DNA from: Hydrogenimonas sp. SS33
GTDB taxonomy: Bacteria; Campylobacterota; Campylobacteria; Campylobacterales; Hydrogenimonadaceae
Direction: 5' to 3'
Assembly: GCF_040436365.1 (NCBI RefSeq)
Contig: NZ_AP026369.1
Span: 1,900,501 to 1,964,500, forward strand
Length of the DNA stretch: 64,000 nt
Below the pieces are notes generated by a model. It did not search any database and was not told where the DNA came from. It worked only from the letters and a program-made list of their open reading frames with translations. This document shows, one piece after another, positions 42,130-51,257 of the stretch. The position numbers and the translations under genes were made by a program. Each line of letters opens with the position of its first letter. The stretch's first letter is position 1.

Positions 42130-43314
42130 TCAGACGAAGCGGTTCATCACTTTCGCCGCAAGCAGGTCTCCCCAGACATTGACGGCGGTGCGGAACATAT
42201 CGAGGATTCTGTCCACCGCGGCGATGAGGCCGATGGCTTCCAGGGGCAGGCCGACGGCGGAGAGGATCATCGTCATCATCACCAGCCCCGCGCCGGGAAT
42301 GCCCGCGGCACCGACGGAGGCGAAGGTGGCGGTGAGGAAAATGACGATCTGCTGGGAAAAGCCCAGCTCCACGCCGTAACTGTTGGCGATGAACATGACG
42401 GCGATCGCTTCGTAGAGGGCGGTTCCGTCCATATTGACCGTGGCGCCCAGAGGAAGCACGAAGCCGGCGCTTTCGCGCTTGACGCCGCCCTTGGTGGATG
42501 CGACGTCGATGGAGACGGGGAGGGTGGCGGAGCTGGAGGCGGTCGAAAAGGCGATAAGCACCGCTTCGCGCACTTTCCGGAAATACTCCAGCGGATTGAA
42601 ACGCCCCAGAAAAGCGGCGACGGCGGGCAGGACGAAGAGGGCGTGCAGAAAGAGGGCGGTCAAAACCGCCGCCACGTAGCTTTTCAGGTCGACAATAGTC
42701 TGGAACCCCTCTTTGGCCACGACATAGCCGATGAGGGAGAAGACCCCGAGGGGGGTCAGGGCGATGACCCATTCGGCCACTTTGGCCATGGCGTCGTTGA
42801 CACTTTCGAAAAAGAGCTGAAGCGTCTCCCGTTTGGCCGGCTCCAGGTAGAGGGCGGCGACGGCGAAGAGGATGACGAAGACCAGAATCTGGACGATCCT
42901 CCCTTCGTCGAGCGAATGGAAAATATTGGCGGGAACGAAGGAGAGCAGCAGCGAAGCGAAGCTCTGCTCTTTCGGCGGTTGAATGGTCTGTGCGGCATGG
43001 AGGTGGTGGGAGGTGGCCGGTTCCGCGAAGTTGACGACGAGCAGACCCAGCGTCACCGCCAAAGCGGTGGTGAGCAGGTAGTATCCGAAGGTTTTGATGC
43101 CGAGGTTTTTGAGCGCTTCGCCGCTTCCCAGGCTCACCACCGCCACGAAGACTGAGGCGAAAACCAGGGGAATGATGAGCATTTTCAGCAGCATCAGAAA
43201 GAGGTCGCCGAGCCATTTGAGCGACAGCATCGCTTCTGGCAGCCACAGGCCGGCGAGAATGCCGAAAAGAATGGCCAGAAGTGTCAGGCTTTCGATGGAG
43301 AAGAGTTTTTTCAT
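42130..43314 (-). CDS. Dicarboxylate/amino acid:cation symporter (DAACS family)
   Basis: The 394-residue inner-membrane protein belongs to the glutamate/aspartate/dicarboxylate:proton or sodium symporters (GltP, DctA, SstT). It has about eight helices and two re-entrant loops. The signature parts are the serine-rich FSTASSSATLPVSI near residue 267 and ATVNMDGTALYEAIAVMFIA near residue 303, then GIPGAGLVMMTMIL near 348. The ATG at 43314 (MKKLFSIESL) is chosen over the frame's far start at 43419 because it starts the first helix and overlaps the upstream stop by 4 bases. The substrate is not fixed by sequence. Confidence 0.9.
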   Translation of the reverse strand: MKKLFSIESLTLLAILFGILAGLWLPEAMLSLKWLGDLFLMLLKMLIIPLVFASVFVAVVSLGSGEALKNLGIKTFGYYLLTTALAVTLGLLVVNFAEPATSHHLHAAQTIQPPKEQSFASLLLSFVPANIFHSLDEGRIVQILVFVILFAVAALYLEPAKRETLQLFFESVNDAMAKVAEWVIALTPLGVFSLIGYVVAKEGFQTIVDLKSYVAAVLTALFLHALFVLPAVAAFLGRFNPLEYFRKVREAVLIAFSTASSSATLPVSIDVASTKGGVKRESAGFVLPLGATVNMDGTALYEAIAVMFIANSYGVELGFSQQIVIFLTATFASVGAAGIPGAGLVMMTMILSAVGLPLEAIGLIAAVDRILDMFRTAVNVWGDLLAAKVMNRFV

Positions 43315-43928
43315 GACGGTTTTTCCATTTTCGGTAATTGCCATCCCCTGTAATAGGCGATGAGGCGGAGAGCGAGCCCGGCGGCCGCAACGGTTCCCGT
43401 GGCCCACGGGCCTTTCCATCCCAGTGCGTCGCCGAGATAGAGCAGCAGCGAAACAAGCAGGGCGACGGTGCCGTAAAAGTCGGCGGTGAGGACGATGGGC
43501 ACTTCGTTGACCATCATGTCGCGCAGCATGCCGCCTCCCACGGCGGTGACAAAGCCGAGCAGAAGTGTCCCCAGAAGGTTGAAATGGGCGTCGATGGCAG
43601 TCAGCGCCCCGGTCAGGGCGAAGGCCACCAGTCCGATGCTGTCACTCAGAATGAAGAGGGTGTGGCGTTCGGGGCGGGCGCGGGTATGCAGCCGCAGCAG
43701 CAGGGCGGCGGCGATGCCGGCCGCCACGAAGAGCGTCACCGTCCCGTCGGAGAAGGCGACCGGCGTGCGGCCCACCGTGATGTCCCGTATCATGCCGCCT
43801 CCCAGCGCCGTCAGAAAGGCGGCGATGATGAGCCCCAGCAGGTCGAGCTCCTTGCGCACGCCTGCCAGAAAACCGCTGACGGCGAAACTGGCCAGCCCCA
43901 GGGCGTCGGCAACGGCGAAAAGGGTCAT
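43311..43928 (-). CDS. TRIC-type trimeric intracellular cation channel family protein (UPF0126)
   Basis: The 205-residue product has the internal two-fold repeat and seven membrane helices of the UPF0126/YicG family, now known as bacterial TRIC channels. Each half has a GGGM(I/L)RD motif: LTALGGGMIRDITVGRTP near residue 41 and VTAVGGGMLRDMMVNEVP near residue 127. The prokaryotic proteins conduct monovalent cations or have other roles still argued. It overlaps the symporter gene by 4 bases and the gamma-carbonic anhydrase gene by 4 bases, so the three form one tight minus-strand operon. Confidence 0.9.
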   Translation of the reverse strand: MTLFAVADALGLASFAVSGFLAGVRKELDLLGLIIAAFLTALGGGMIRDITVGRTPVAFSDGTVTLFVAAGIAAALLLRLHTRARPERHTLFILSDSIGLVAFALTGALTAIDAHFNLLGTLLLGFVTAVGGGMLRDMMVNEVPIVLTADFYGTVALLVSLLLYLGDALGWKGPWATGTVAAAGLALRLIAYYRGWQLPKMEKPS

Positions 43929-44461
43929 GCGATGTGGTCGATGTACTCGTTTTTAAACTCGACGTAGCGCCTGGCGGAGGCGTAGAGCTCCTCCACCTCT
44001 TCGTCGGTGAGCTGCCGGACCGCTTTGGCGGGCGAGCCGATGATGAGGCTGCGGGGCGGGAAGGTTTTGCCGCCGGTCACCAGCGCCCCGGCGCCGACGA
44101 TGGACTCTTTGCCGATGACGGCGCCGTCGAGGATGGTGCTGTTCATTCCGATGAGGCAGCCGTCTTCGATGGTGCAGCCGTGGAGCATCACCCTGTGCCC
44201 CACCGTCACGTCGTTTCCGATGATGGTCGGGTGGCCGTCGCTCATGTCGGGTTTTTTGTAGTGGGTGACGTGGATCATCGTCAGGTCCTGGATGTTGGTC
44301 CTGTCACCGATGCGGATTTTGTGGACATCTCCGCGGATGACGCACCCGAACCAGACGGAACACTCTTCGCCCGTCTCCACATTTCCCACGACGGTCGCGT
44401 CGGGGGCGACCCAGCACTTTTCGCCGAATTTGGGAAACCACTCTTTGTATCGCAAAAGCAT
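43925..44461 (-). CDS. Gamma-carbonic anhydrase-like hexapeptide-repeat protein
   Basis: The 178-residue left-handed beta-helix protein has the gamma-carbonic anhydrase pattern: FGCVIRGDVHKIRIGDRTNIQD near residue 40, MIHVTHYKKP near residue 67 and VTVGHRVMLHGCTIEDGCLIG near residue 87, giving the three metal-ligand histidines. Proteins of this group (YrdA, PaaY) are not always active as carbonic anhydrases. The ATG at 44461 is chosen over the GTG at 44467 because GAGGAG then sits 7 bases upstream. It is first in the operon with the TRIC and DAACS genes. Whether the trio works together is unknown. Confidence 0.88.
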   Translation of the reverse strand: MLLRYKEWFPKFGEKCWVAPDATVVGNVETGEECSVWFGCVIRGDVHKIRIGDRTNIQDLTMIHVTHYKKPDMSDGHPTIIGNDVTVGHRVMLHGCTIEDGCLIGMNSTILDGAVIGKESIVGAGALVTGGKTFPPRSLIIGSPAKAVRQLTDEEVEELYASARRYVEFKNEYIDHIA

Positions 44462-44502
44462 GGCCACTCCTCGTTTTTTGGGTGATTATACTACAATGGC
44501 GT

Positions 44503-44622
44503 ATGGATTTTCTCAAATTTGCAGAGCATGCCGACTGGAGTGATCCGGTTAACTGGATCCCCGTCATCATCGTCGGGTATATCTTCATCTATCTGGTCGG
44601 AATCTTTTTCGGGGAGGAGTAG
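44503..44622 (+). CDS. 39-residue single-helix membrane protein
   Basis: This short frame begins MDFLKFAEHADWSDPVNW, then has one membrane helix (about residues 19-36, IPVIIVGYIFIYLVGIFF) and ends in GEE-stop. It occupies the 163-base gap between the divergent gamma-carbonic anhydrase gene and the convergent uvrB, ending 2 bases before the uvrB stop. TATACT (44487-44492) and TACAAT (44492-44497) lie just upstream and there is no ribosome site, so the message may be leaderless. The clean soluble-then-helix design supports a real small membrane protein; function is unknown. Confidence 0.55.
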   Translation: MDFLKFAEHADWSDPVNWIPVIIVGYIFIYLVGIFFGEE

Positions 44623-44624
44623 GG

Positions 44625-46595
44625 TCAGAGCCGTTTGATCTTCTCGATCTCGTCTCTGAGCCGCGCCGCCTCCTCGAACTCCAGCTTTTTGGCCGCTTCG
44701 TGCATCTTTTTGGTCAGCTCCCTGACCAGCTTCTGCCGCTCTTTGGCCGGCATCCGCTCCACTTTGTTCTTCTTTTCGTAGAGGATGCCGTGGTCTTCGA
44801 CTTTGAGGTTCTCGTCGAGCCGGCGTCCCACCGAGGTGGGGGTGATACCGTGCTTTTCGTTCCACTCCCGCTGCCTTTTGCGGCGTTCCTGGGTGGTTTC
44901 GATGGCCCGCCGCATCGAGTCGGTCATCTTTTTGGCGTACATCAGCACCCGCCCGTTGACATTCCGCGCCGCCCGGCCCATGGTCTGGATGAGGGCGGTT
45001 TCGCTGCGCAGGAAACCCTCCTTGTCGGCGTCCAGAATCGCCACGAGGCTCACCTCCGGCAGGTCGAGGCCTTCGCGCAGAAGGTTGATGCCCACCAGCA
45101 CGTCGAACTCCCCAAGGCGTAGGGAGCGGATGATCTGGTTGCGCTCGATGGCGTCGATATCGCTGTGCATATATTTGACCTTGAGTCCGAGGTCGTTGTA
45201 GTAGGTGGTCAGCTCCTCGGCCATCTTTTTGGTCAGCACCGTCACCAGCACCCGCTCGCCGCGGGCCACCACCTTTTTGATCTCGTCGTAGAGGTCTTCC
45301 ACCTGGTATTCGCTGTCCTTGACCTCCACCTCCGGGTCCAGCAGCCCCGTGGGGCGGATGATCTGTTCGGCCACCACGGCGGAGAGTCCGGTCTCCAGCT
45401 CCCCCGGCGTGGCGGAGACGAAGAGGTAGTGGGGCGCTTTGTCGATGAACTCCTCGAACTTCAGAGGGCGGTTGTCCAGGGCGCTGGGGAGGCGGAAGCC
45501 GTACTCCACCAGCACCTCTTTGCGGCTTCGGTCTCCCGCGTACATCCCCCTGAACTGGGGAAGACTGACGTGGCTTTCGTCGACGATGATGAGGTAGGGG
45601 CGCCGTTTGATCTCGAAATAGTCCAGCAGGGAGTAGGGGGTCTCGCCCGGCTTTTTGCCCGTCAGGTGCCTGGCGTAGTTCTCGATGCCCTTGCACATGC
45701 CGGTGGTCTCCAACATCTCCAGGTCGAATTCGGTGCGCTGTTTGAGGCGCTGGTACTCGAGGAGTTTGCCCTCCTTCTTGAACCAGGCCAGCCGCTCGGC
45801 CAGCTCATCTTCGATGCTCTTGATCGCCTCCTGCAGCCGGGTGCCGCCGACGATGAAGTTGCTGGCGGCGTAGACGGTGGTGGTGGTCAGGTCGCTGATT
45901 TTGCGGTTGGTCAGCGGGTCGAAAGTGTAGAGAGCTTCGATCTCGTCGCCGAAAAACTCCACCCGCAGGGCCTCCTCTTCGGCGTAGGCGGGGTAGATGT
46001 CCACCACGTCGCCGCTGAGGCGGAAGTCGCCCCTGTCGAAGAAGTTGTCGTTGCGTTTGTACCCCATCTCCACCAGCTTCAAAAGAAGAGAACGCTGGTC
46101 GATCTCGTCGCCGATTTCCAGTTTCTGGACCATCTTTTTGTATTCGACGGGGTTTCCCAGGCCGTAGTTGGCGGAGACGGAGGCGACGACGATGACATCG
46201 TCGTAGGTCAGCAGGCTCGCCGTGGCGCTGAGGCGGAGCCTCTCCAGCTCCTCGTTGACGGAACTGTCCTTTTCGATGAAGAGGTCCTGGCGGGGAATGT
46301 AGGCTTCGGGTTGGTAGTAGTCGTAGTAGCTGATGAAATATTCGACGTGGTTGTCGGGGAAAAAGCCCTTGAATTCGCTGTAGAGCTGCGCCGCCAGGGT
46401 TTTGTTGTGGGTCATGATGAGGGTGGGCATCTGCAGCTTTTGGATGACCTGCGCCATCGTGAAGGTTTTGCCGCTGCCGGTCACCCCCAGCAGCGTCTGG
46501 TACCGATGCCCCGCCTCGATGGAGTTGGTCAGCAGTTTGATCGCCTGCGGCTGGTCCCCGGAGGGTTGGAAATCGCTTTTGAGTTCGAAGAGCAT
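44625..46595 (-). CDS. uvrB: Excinuclease ABC subunit B UvrB
   Basis: UvrB receives damaged DNA from UvrA, verifies it and recruits UvrC. The ATG at 46595 ([19 protein letters not shown]) is the conserved start; the frame's extension to 46670 only translates heptad repeats. The 656-residue product has Walker [10 protein letters not shown] near residue 39, the beta-hairpin region [12 protein letters not shown] near residue 91, DESHVSLPQ, helicase motifs V/VI with [23 protein letters not shown] split near residue 500 and QTMGRAARN, and the C-terminal UVR motif ([22 protein letters not shown], residues about 625-646). It is transcribed alone. Confidence 0.97.
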   Translation of the reverse strand: MLFELKSDFQPSGDQPQAIKLLTNSIEAGHRYQTLLGVTGSGKTFTMAQVIQKLQMPTLIMTHNKTLAAQLYSEFKGFFPDNHVEYFISYYDYYQPEAYIPRQDLFIEKDSSVNEELERLRLSATASLLTYDDVIVVASVSANYGLGNPVEYKKMVQKLEIGDEIDQRSLLLKLVEMGYKRNDNFFDRGDFRLSGDVVDIYPAYAEEEALRVEFFGDEIEALYTFDPLTNRKISDLTTTTVYAASNFIVGGTRLQEAIKSIEDELAERLAWFKKEGKLLEYQRLKQRTEFDLEMLETTGMCKGIENYARHLTGKKPGETPYSLLDYFEIKRRPYLIIVDESHVSLPQFRGMYAGDRSRKEVLVEYGFRLPSALDNRPLKFEEFIDKAPHYLFVSATPGELETGLSAVVAEQIIRPTGLLDPEVEVKDSEYQVEDLYDEIKKVVARGERVLVTVLTKKMAEELTTYYNDLGLKVKYMHSDIDAIERNQIIRSLRLGEFDVLVGINLLREGLDLPEVSLVAILDADKEGFLRSETALIQTMGRAARNVNGRVLMYAKKMTDSMRRAIETTQERRKRQREWNEKHGITPTSVGRRLDENLKVEDHGILYEKKNKVERMPAKERQKLVRELTKKMHEAAKKLEFEEAARLRDEIEKIKRL

Positions 46596-46643
46596 GAGAG
46601 CCTTTGCAATCCGGTGGCTCGGTCGTCGGCGATAAAGGTTTCT

Positions 46644-46678
46644 CCCCAATCGCCAATGACCAGTGACCAATGACTTTG
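46644..46678. repeat. Heptad repeat tract, GACCAAT type, upstream of uvrB
   Basis: Five 7-base units: CCCCAAT, CGCCAAT, GACCAGT, GACCAAT, GACTTTG. The tract lies in the divergent gap between uvrB and the ZapB-like gene, directly next to the latter's TATAAT box. Confidence 0.8.
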
Positions 46679-46689
46679 ATGAATATGGC

Positions 46690-46695
46690 TATAAT
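46690..46695 (+). promoter_or_regulatory. Probable -10 box for the ZapB/ZapA-like pair
   Basis: TATAAT lies 33 bases upstream of the ATG at 46728, just after a heptad tract; on the minus strand the same AT-rich stretch may serve uvrB. Confidence 0.5.
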
Positions 46696-46727
46696 TATAC
46701 CAACCAAACCCCGACGAGGAACGACAG

Positions 46728-46958
46728 ATGGAAAACCTTCCGGTCATCGAGCAGCTCTCCAGAAAGATCGACGAAGTCCTTTCGCAGCTCAAAACGCTCA
46801 AAGAAGAAAACGCGCGCCTTCGCAACGAACTGGTCGCCGCCAAGGCCCAGAACGAAGCCAAGGATGCCCAGATCGCCAAACTCAACGAAGAGCTGGCGAT
46901 GAAAGACCTGGAGATCGAAGAGGTCATCGGCAAGATCGAAGCGATTCTGGGAGAGTAA
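46728..46958 (+). CDS. Small coiled-coil protein, ZapB-like
   Basis: The 76-residue product is one continuous coiled coil with leucines or isoleucines at heptad positions (IEQLSRKIDEVLSQLKTL, then ENARLRNELVAAKAQ and KLNEELAMKDLEIEEVIGKI). It has no signal peptide. Length and shape match ZapB and related Z-ring-associated coiled coils, and the next gene, 9 bases on, looks like zapA, so a divisome role is a fair inference. Coiled coils resemble each other by composition, so the name is tentative. A GACGAGGAACG sequence precedes the ATG. Confidence 0.6.
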   Translation: MENLPVIEQLSRKIDEVLSQLKTLKEENARLRNELVAAKAQNEAKDAQIAKLNEELAMKDLEIEEVIGKIEAILGE

Positions 46959-46967
46959 CGGCCGTTC

Positions 46968-47183
46968 ATGAAAAAGATCTCCCTGGTCATCGGCTCCAAA
47001 CGCTACACCATCACCCTCGAAGAGCCCTTCGCCGAGAGGGTCGAAAAGGAGCTGGTGGACCTTTTCGACCCCGCCAAGGACAACGAAACCAAAATCCTCC
47101 TGCAGGCCTTTTTGCAAAAGCAGATCGAATGCCTCGAACTGGAAGCCCGACTCACCGAACTTCTGAAAAAATTTTCCGATTAA
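46968..47183 (+). CDS. zapA: ZapA-like cell division protein
   Basis: The 71-residue product starts with a small beta segment (KKISLVIGSKRYTITLEEPF), the ZapA-type N-terminal domain, and continues as a helix (LLQAFLQKQIECLELEARL). ZapA crosslinks FtsZ filaments and recruits ZapB. The length is short for ZapA (about 90-110 in enterics) but normal for Campylobacterota versions. It follows the coiled-coil gene after 9 bases. The symbol is used as the best fit, not as proof. Confidence 0.6.
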   Translation: MKKISLVIGSKRYTITLEEPFAERVEKELVDLFDPAKDNETKILLQAFLQKQIECLELEARLTELLKKFSD

Positions 47184-47265
47184 GTAAACATTTACACGAA
47201 TTGGCCGATAATACTTTCGAGCCTTCGTAGCGACGAAGGACAATACTACTTTTCAAGGAGTTACC

Positions 47266-47745
47266 ATGCGACGTGGTTTTACAATGATCGAGTTGATCTT
47301 CGTGATCGTGATTCTGGGTATTCTGGCGGCGGTTGCCATTCCCAAACTGGCTGCAACGAGGGATGATGCGAAAATCTCTAAAGGGTTGTCTGAAATCAGT
47401 ACGGCAATCAATGATTTCGGTTCATACTATACATCTCGTGGTGCATTTGGCAAAGTCAGCGATATGACGAATGTTTCGAGTTTCTATACTGATTCGGCTG
47501 CAGGAACAAGTGCGGACAATACAGAGCTCAACAATACGACTGCTAGTATTTATTATGCAGTTCCCAATAATAATGGTGACAATGAAGGTTGTGTGAAATT
47601 TACCTTCACACCAGATGGAAACATTACTGTAGAACCTGATACCACCAATACAGGTAATATTTGTACAGGCATACAAGGTAGTAATACTTACAAAAACGAT
47701 TTGAATGGTACAAAAGCATTTGGCGGTAAACGCGTAACTTTTTAA
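47266..47745 (+). CDS. Type II pseudopilin / prepilin with N-methylation motif
   Basis: The 159-residue precursor has a five-residue basic leader MRRGF with the prepilin peptidase cut after Gly4, giving FTMIELIFVIVILGILAAVAIPKL as residues 5-28 (here split at LIFVIVILG): Glu at mature position 5 and a long hydrophobic helix. The C-terminal domain is Asn/Thr/Gly-rich with two Cys in NEGCVKFTF and GNICTGIQG that could form a disulfide. It would be part of a type II secretion-like or transformation pseudopilus. The segment from about 47380 to 47760 is clearly more AT-rich than its surroundings, which may mean transfer or recombination of the variable domain. An AAGGAG site precedes the ATG. Confidence 0.88.
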   Translation: MRRGFTMIELIFVIVILGILAAVAIPKLAATRDDAKISKGLSEISTAINDFGSYYTSRGAFGKVSDMTNVSSFYTDSAAGTSADNTELNNTTASIYYAVPNNNGDNEGCVKFTFTPDGNITVEPDTTNTGNICTGIQGSNTYKNDLNGTKAFGGKRVTF

Positions 47746-47770
47746 ATCACGCTATTTTGCTTTATTTAAT

Positions 47771-47795
47771 GGGCCGGAGCATTTTTCTCCGGCCC
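47771..47795. terminator. Hairpin between the two pseudopilin genes
   Basis: A perfect 9-bp stem, GGGCCGGAG / CTCCGGCCC, with a 7-base T-rich loop lies 26 bases after the first pseudopilin stop. The downstream T tract is missing, so it may attenuate rather than fully terminate. Confidence 0.55.
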
Positions 47796-47855
47796 AATCC
47801 CCTTGATTCCAACAAAACAATCAATGAACCGACAATCCAATAATGAGGAAAATTT

Positions 47856-48281
47856 ATGCAAAGCACCCATAGATCCGCATTCACGATGATCGAACTGATC
47901 TTTGTCATAGTAGTGATAGGCATTCTCGCCTCCATTGCTATGCCAAAACTGTGGGTCACCCGGGATGATGCCATCATAGCGAAAGGGCGTGCCGAGGTTT
48001 CTACTATCCGCAGTGGTATCGCCACGGAACGGCAAAAGAGTTTGCTCTCTGGAAATGCGGCCTACCCCGCTTCGCTTGACAAAGACAACAAAGCATTCGG
48101 TGCGATCATGGAGTATGGCGTTGCAACCAGCGACAGTGCGGGACACTGGAGCCACGAGGCGAACACCACTACCTATATCTACCATCTGGGCGATACCGAT
48201 GTAAACTTTACATATAACCCTGATACAGGAAAATTCGACTGCGACCATACCGTTCAGGGATGTAAGGATTTGACGGAATAG
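47856..48281 (+). CDS. Second type II pseudopilin
   Basis: The 141-residue precursor has an eight-residue leader (MQSTHRSA) before FTMIELIFVIVVIGILASI, so the peptidase would cut after Ala8, a permitted substitute for Gly, and the mature Glu5 is kept. The helix is followed by a shorter C-terminal domain with KFDCDHTVQGC near the end, whose two Cys may pair. It is clearly a paralogue of the preceding gene by the shared start and by KLxxTRDDA.I.KG. Its stop lies one base before the priA start. Together the two could be the major and minor pseudopilins of the cell's transformation machine. Confidence 0.88.
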   Translation: MQSTHRSAFTMIELIFVIVVIGILASIAMPKLWVTRDDAIIAKGRAEVSTIRSGIATERQKSLLSGNAAYPASLDKDNKAFGAIMEYGVATSDSAGHWSHEANTTTYIYHLGDTDVNFTYNPDTGKFDCDHTVQGCKDLTE

Positions 48282-48282
48282 T

Positions 48283-50127
48283 TTGGCCTCTTTGCACTAT
48301 TATAATCTCTGCCTGCTCGGCAGGCGCGCCCCTCTTTTTACCTACCACTCTCCTGCAAAACTGAAACCGTTTGAACTCGTAGAAGTTCCGCACCGGGGCA
48401 AAACCGTGCAGGCTGCAGTGGTGGCCCGGGTGGAGAAACCCTCTTTCGAAACGCGGGAGATTGTAGAGCGTCTTCCCTTCCGTTATGCCCAATATCAGGT
48501 AGAGACGGCGAGGTTCATCGAGACCTATTACGTCTGCACACCGGGGGAGGCGTTGTCGCTTTTCGAACCTTTCCCCGCAGAGGAGCTTTCTGGAGTCTCC
48601 CGTGAAGGGCGGCCGGTCACCGCGCTTTCAAAACCGCAGCAGGAAGCTTACGAATCTCTCAAAACCCATGCTTCCGCCCTTCTCTTCGCGCCTACCGGCA
48701 GCGGCAAAACCGAAATCTACATGCAGCTTTTCGCAGATACCCTCGCCAAGGGGCAAAGTGCCGTTTTTTTGATGCCGGAGATCAGCCTGACGCCCCAGAT
48801 GGAGAAGCGGCTGAAGGTCCATTTCGGCGATGCCGTGGCCATCTGGCACTCGAAGCTGACCAAAAAGCGCCGGGCCGAGACGCTGGAGCGCATCCGAAAA
48901 GGGGAGGTGCGCATCGTGGCGGGCCCCCGGTCGGCTCTTTTTCTGCCGATGCATGAGATCGGCCTGATCGTCGTGGACGAAGAGCACGATGACAGTTACA
49001 AAGCCCACAACCGCCCGCGTTACCATGCCAGGGACCTGGCCCTTTACATGGGAAAGCTCCTGGATGCGAACGTGCTCCTCGGCAGTGCGACGCCAAGCGT
49101 TTCCAGCTATGCGAAGCAGCCGGTGGTGAAAATAGAGAAACCCTTTGTCGAAACGAAAAAGCGGTACGTTTTCGAGCGTGGCGGGTGCCGCCTGACGCCG
49201 ACGATGATGGAAGCCATCGAGAGGCATACGAAAGAGGGCGGGCAGGTGATGGTCTTTCTGCCGACGCGTGCCAACTTCAAATATCTCTACTGCGAAAACT
49301 GCGGCCACCATGTGGAGTGCCCCTTCTGCTCGGTGGGGATGAGCCTGCACCGGCGGCGCAGGGTGGTGCAGTGCCACTACTGCGGCTATACGGAGAAGAT
49401 TCCCTCCCGCTGCTCCGAATGCGGAAGCGACATCAGCCAGGAGCGCATGGGGACGGCCGAAGTGGTGGAGCTCTTGCGGGAGCGGTTCCCCCATCTGGCG
49501 ATCCAGCAGTTCGACAAGGACACCATCACCACCGCCAACAAACTGCAAAAGACGCTGGAACGGTTCGCCAAAAAAGAGATCGACGTGCTGGTCGGCACAC
49601 AGATGCTCGCCAAGGGGCACGACTATGCCGACATCACCCTGGCGATCGTTCTGGGGCTCGACTACATTCTGGCGCTTCCCGACTACCGCGCCAGGGAGCG
49701 TGCCCAGTCGCTCTTCGTGCAGATCGCCGGACGGGCGGGGCGTGCCCGGGAGGCGGAGGTGATCGTCCAGACCAACGAGCCGGAGTTTTTCACCGAGTAT
49801 CTGGGGAATTACGAGAAGTTTCTCAAAGAGGAGCTCGATGCCAGGGAGGGGCTCTATCCGCCCACCCGCCACCTCTGCCGTCTGCTCTTTTCCGACAGGG
49901 ACGAAACCCGGGGGATGGCCCGGGTGCAGAAGGTGAAAGAGGCGGTCGAAAGCTACGGCCTGGTGGAGGTAGTGGGGGCCGGCAAGGCGCCCATCGAAAA
50001 GATCGCAGGGAAATTCAGGTTCAATATCCTGCTCAGAAGCGCGAACCGTCGGGAGCTCCTGCGCGTCGTCAAAGCGGTGGACGACGGAACCTTCGAGGTC
50101 GACATGGACCCGGTCGATTTCGCCTGA
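48283..50127 (+). CDS. priA: Primosomal replication restart helicase PriA
   Basis: PriA recognises stalled forks and reloads DnaB. The 614-residue product has the N-terminal 3'-DNA-end-binding domain (YNLCLLGRRAPLFTYHSP), Walker A FAPTGSGKTEIYM near residue 135, the DEEH box VVDEEHDDSYK near residue 229, and the zinc cysteines CENCGHHVECPFC and CHYCGYTEKIPSRCSECG (residues about 336-390) that insert between the helicase halves. LGTQMLAKGHDY is the motif in the second half. The start is TTG at 48283, one base after the pseudopilin stop. The length is slightly shorter than E. coli PriA, as usual in this class. Confidence 0.95.
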   Translation: MASLHYYNLCLLGRRAPLFTYHSPAKLKPFELVEVPHRGKTVQAAVVARVEKPSFETREIVERLPFRYAQYQVETARFIETYYVCTPGEALSLFEPFPAEELSGVSREGRPVTALSKPQQEAYESLKTHASALLFAPTGSGKTEIYMQLFADTLAKGQSAVFLMPEISLTPQMEKRLKVHFGDAVAIWHSKLTKKRRAETLERIRKGEVRIVAGPRSALFLPMHEIGLIVVDEEHDDSYKAHNRPRYHARDLALYMGKLLDANVLLGSATPSVSSYAKQPVVKIEKPFVETKKRYVFERGGCRLTPTMMEAIERHTKEGGQVMVFLPTRANFKYLYCENCGHHVECPFCSVGMSLHRRRRVVQCHYCGYTEKIPSRCSECGSDISQERMGTAEVVELLRERFPHLAIQQFDKDTITTANKLQKTLERFAKKEIDVLVGTQMLAKGHDYADITLAIVLGLDYILALPDYRARERAQSLFVQIAGRAGRAREAEVIVQTNEPEFFTEYLGNYEKFLKEELDAREGLYPPTRHLCRLLFSDRDETRGMARVQKVKEAVESYGLVEVVGAGKAPIEKIAGKFRFNILLRSANRRELLRVVKAVDDGTFEVDMDPVDFA

Positions 50128-50135
50128 CGGTGTGA

Positions 50136-50141
50136 TATAAT
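50136..50141 (+). promoter_or_regulatory. Probable -10 box of ispG, placing the start at the ATG
   Basis: TATAAT ends 7 bases before the A of the ispG ATG and no ribosome site lies between. The arrangement is what a leaderless message would show. Confidence 0.5.
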
Positions 50142-50147
50142 CGCTCC

Positions 50148-51209
50148 ATGATTCAACGATACCCTACCAGACAGATCCGTGTAGGCAACGTGCCGGTGGG
50201 CGGCGACGCGCCCATTTCGGTGCAGTCGATGACCTATTCGCGCACGGCGGATGTGGAGGCGACGGTGGAGCAGATCAACCGGCTCCACTTCGCCGGTGCC
50301 GACATCGTCCGTGTCGCCGTCCCCGACTACGAAGACGCCTATGCCCTCAAAACCATTCGCGAGCGCACCTCCCTGCCGCTGGTGGCCGATATCCACTTCA
50401 ACCACCGCCTCGCCCTCATCGCCGCCGAGCATGTGGACTGCATCCGCATCAACCCCGGCAACATCGGCGAAAAATCCCGGGTCAAAGAGGTGGTCAAAGC
50501 CTGCAAAGAGCGCGGCATTCCCATCCGTGTCGGCGTCAACTGCGGGTCGCTGGAGAAGCAGTTTGAAGAGAGATACGGCCCCACCGCCCAGGGGATGGTC
50601 CAGAGTGCCCTCTACAACATCAAGTTTCTCGAAGACCTCGACTTCACCGACATCAAGGTTTCGCTCAAGGCGAGCGACGTGGAGCGGACCGTGGAAGCCT
50701 ATCGGCTGCTTCGGCCGCGGGTCGACTACCCCTTTCATCTGGGGGTGACGGAGGCGGGGACCGTCTTTCACGCTACCATCAAGAGCGCCATCGGCCTGGG
50801 GACGCTGCTGCTGGAGGGCATCGGCGACACACTTCGCGTCTCCATCACCGGCGAGCTGGAGAAGGAGATAGAAGTGGGCCGCGCCATTTTAAAAGACAGC
50901 GGCGCCGCCAAAGAGGGGCTCAACATCATCTCCTGCCCCACCTGCGGCCGCATCGAGGCGGACCTGGTCAAGGCGGTGGCGGAAGTGGAGGAGCGGACCC
51001 GGCACATCAAGACCCCGTTGAACGTCTCGGTCATGGGGTGCGTGGTCAACGCCATCGGCGAAGCCAAAAGCGCCGACGTGGCCATCGCCTACGGCAAAGG
51101 GAGCGGTTTGGTGATGGTCAAGGGGGAGGTGGTGGCCAAACTGCCCGAATCGAAGTTGGTGGAGCGCTTCCTGGAAGAGGTGGAGAAGATGGCGGAGAGC
51201 GGAGAATGA
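50148..51209 (+). CDS. ispG: 4-hydroxy-3-methylbut-2-enyl diphosphate synthase IspG (GcpE)
   Basis: IspG reduces the cyclic diphosphate MEcPP to HMBPP in the non-mevalonate isoprenoid pathway, using a 4Fe-4S cluster. The 353-residue product begins [19 protein letters not shown] and has [16 protein letters not shown] near residue 25, [16 protein letters not shown] near residue 103, and the cluster Cys in [13 protein letters not shown] (two) and [19 protein letters not shown] (one) near residues 262-300. The length fits the bacterial two-domain form. It follows priA by 20 bases and may start without a leader; dnaB follows at 48 bases. Confidence 0.96.
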   Translation: MIQRYPTRQIRVGNVPVGGDAPISVQSMTYSRTADVEATVEQINRLHFAGADIVRVAVPDYEDAYALKTIRERTSLPLVADIHFNHRLALIAAEHVDCIRINPGNIGEKSRVKEVVKACKERGIPIRVGVNCGSLEKQFEERYGPTAQGMVQSALYNIKFLEDLDFTDIKVSLKASDVERTVEAYRLLRPRVDYPFHLGVTEAGTVFHATIKSAIGLGTLLLEGIGDTLRVSITGELEKEIEVGRAILKDSGAAKEGLNIISCPTCGRIEADLVKAVAEVEERTRHIKTPLNVSVMGCVVNAIGEAKSADVAIAYGKGSGLVMVKGEVVAKLPESKLVERFLEEVEKMAESGE

Positions 51210-51257
51210 AGAGGCTATTTGGCATCGAAATCGAAGAAAGAGTGAAACAGGGAGCCT

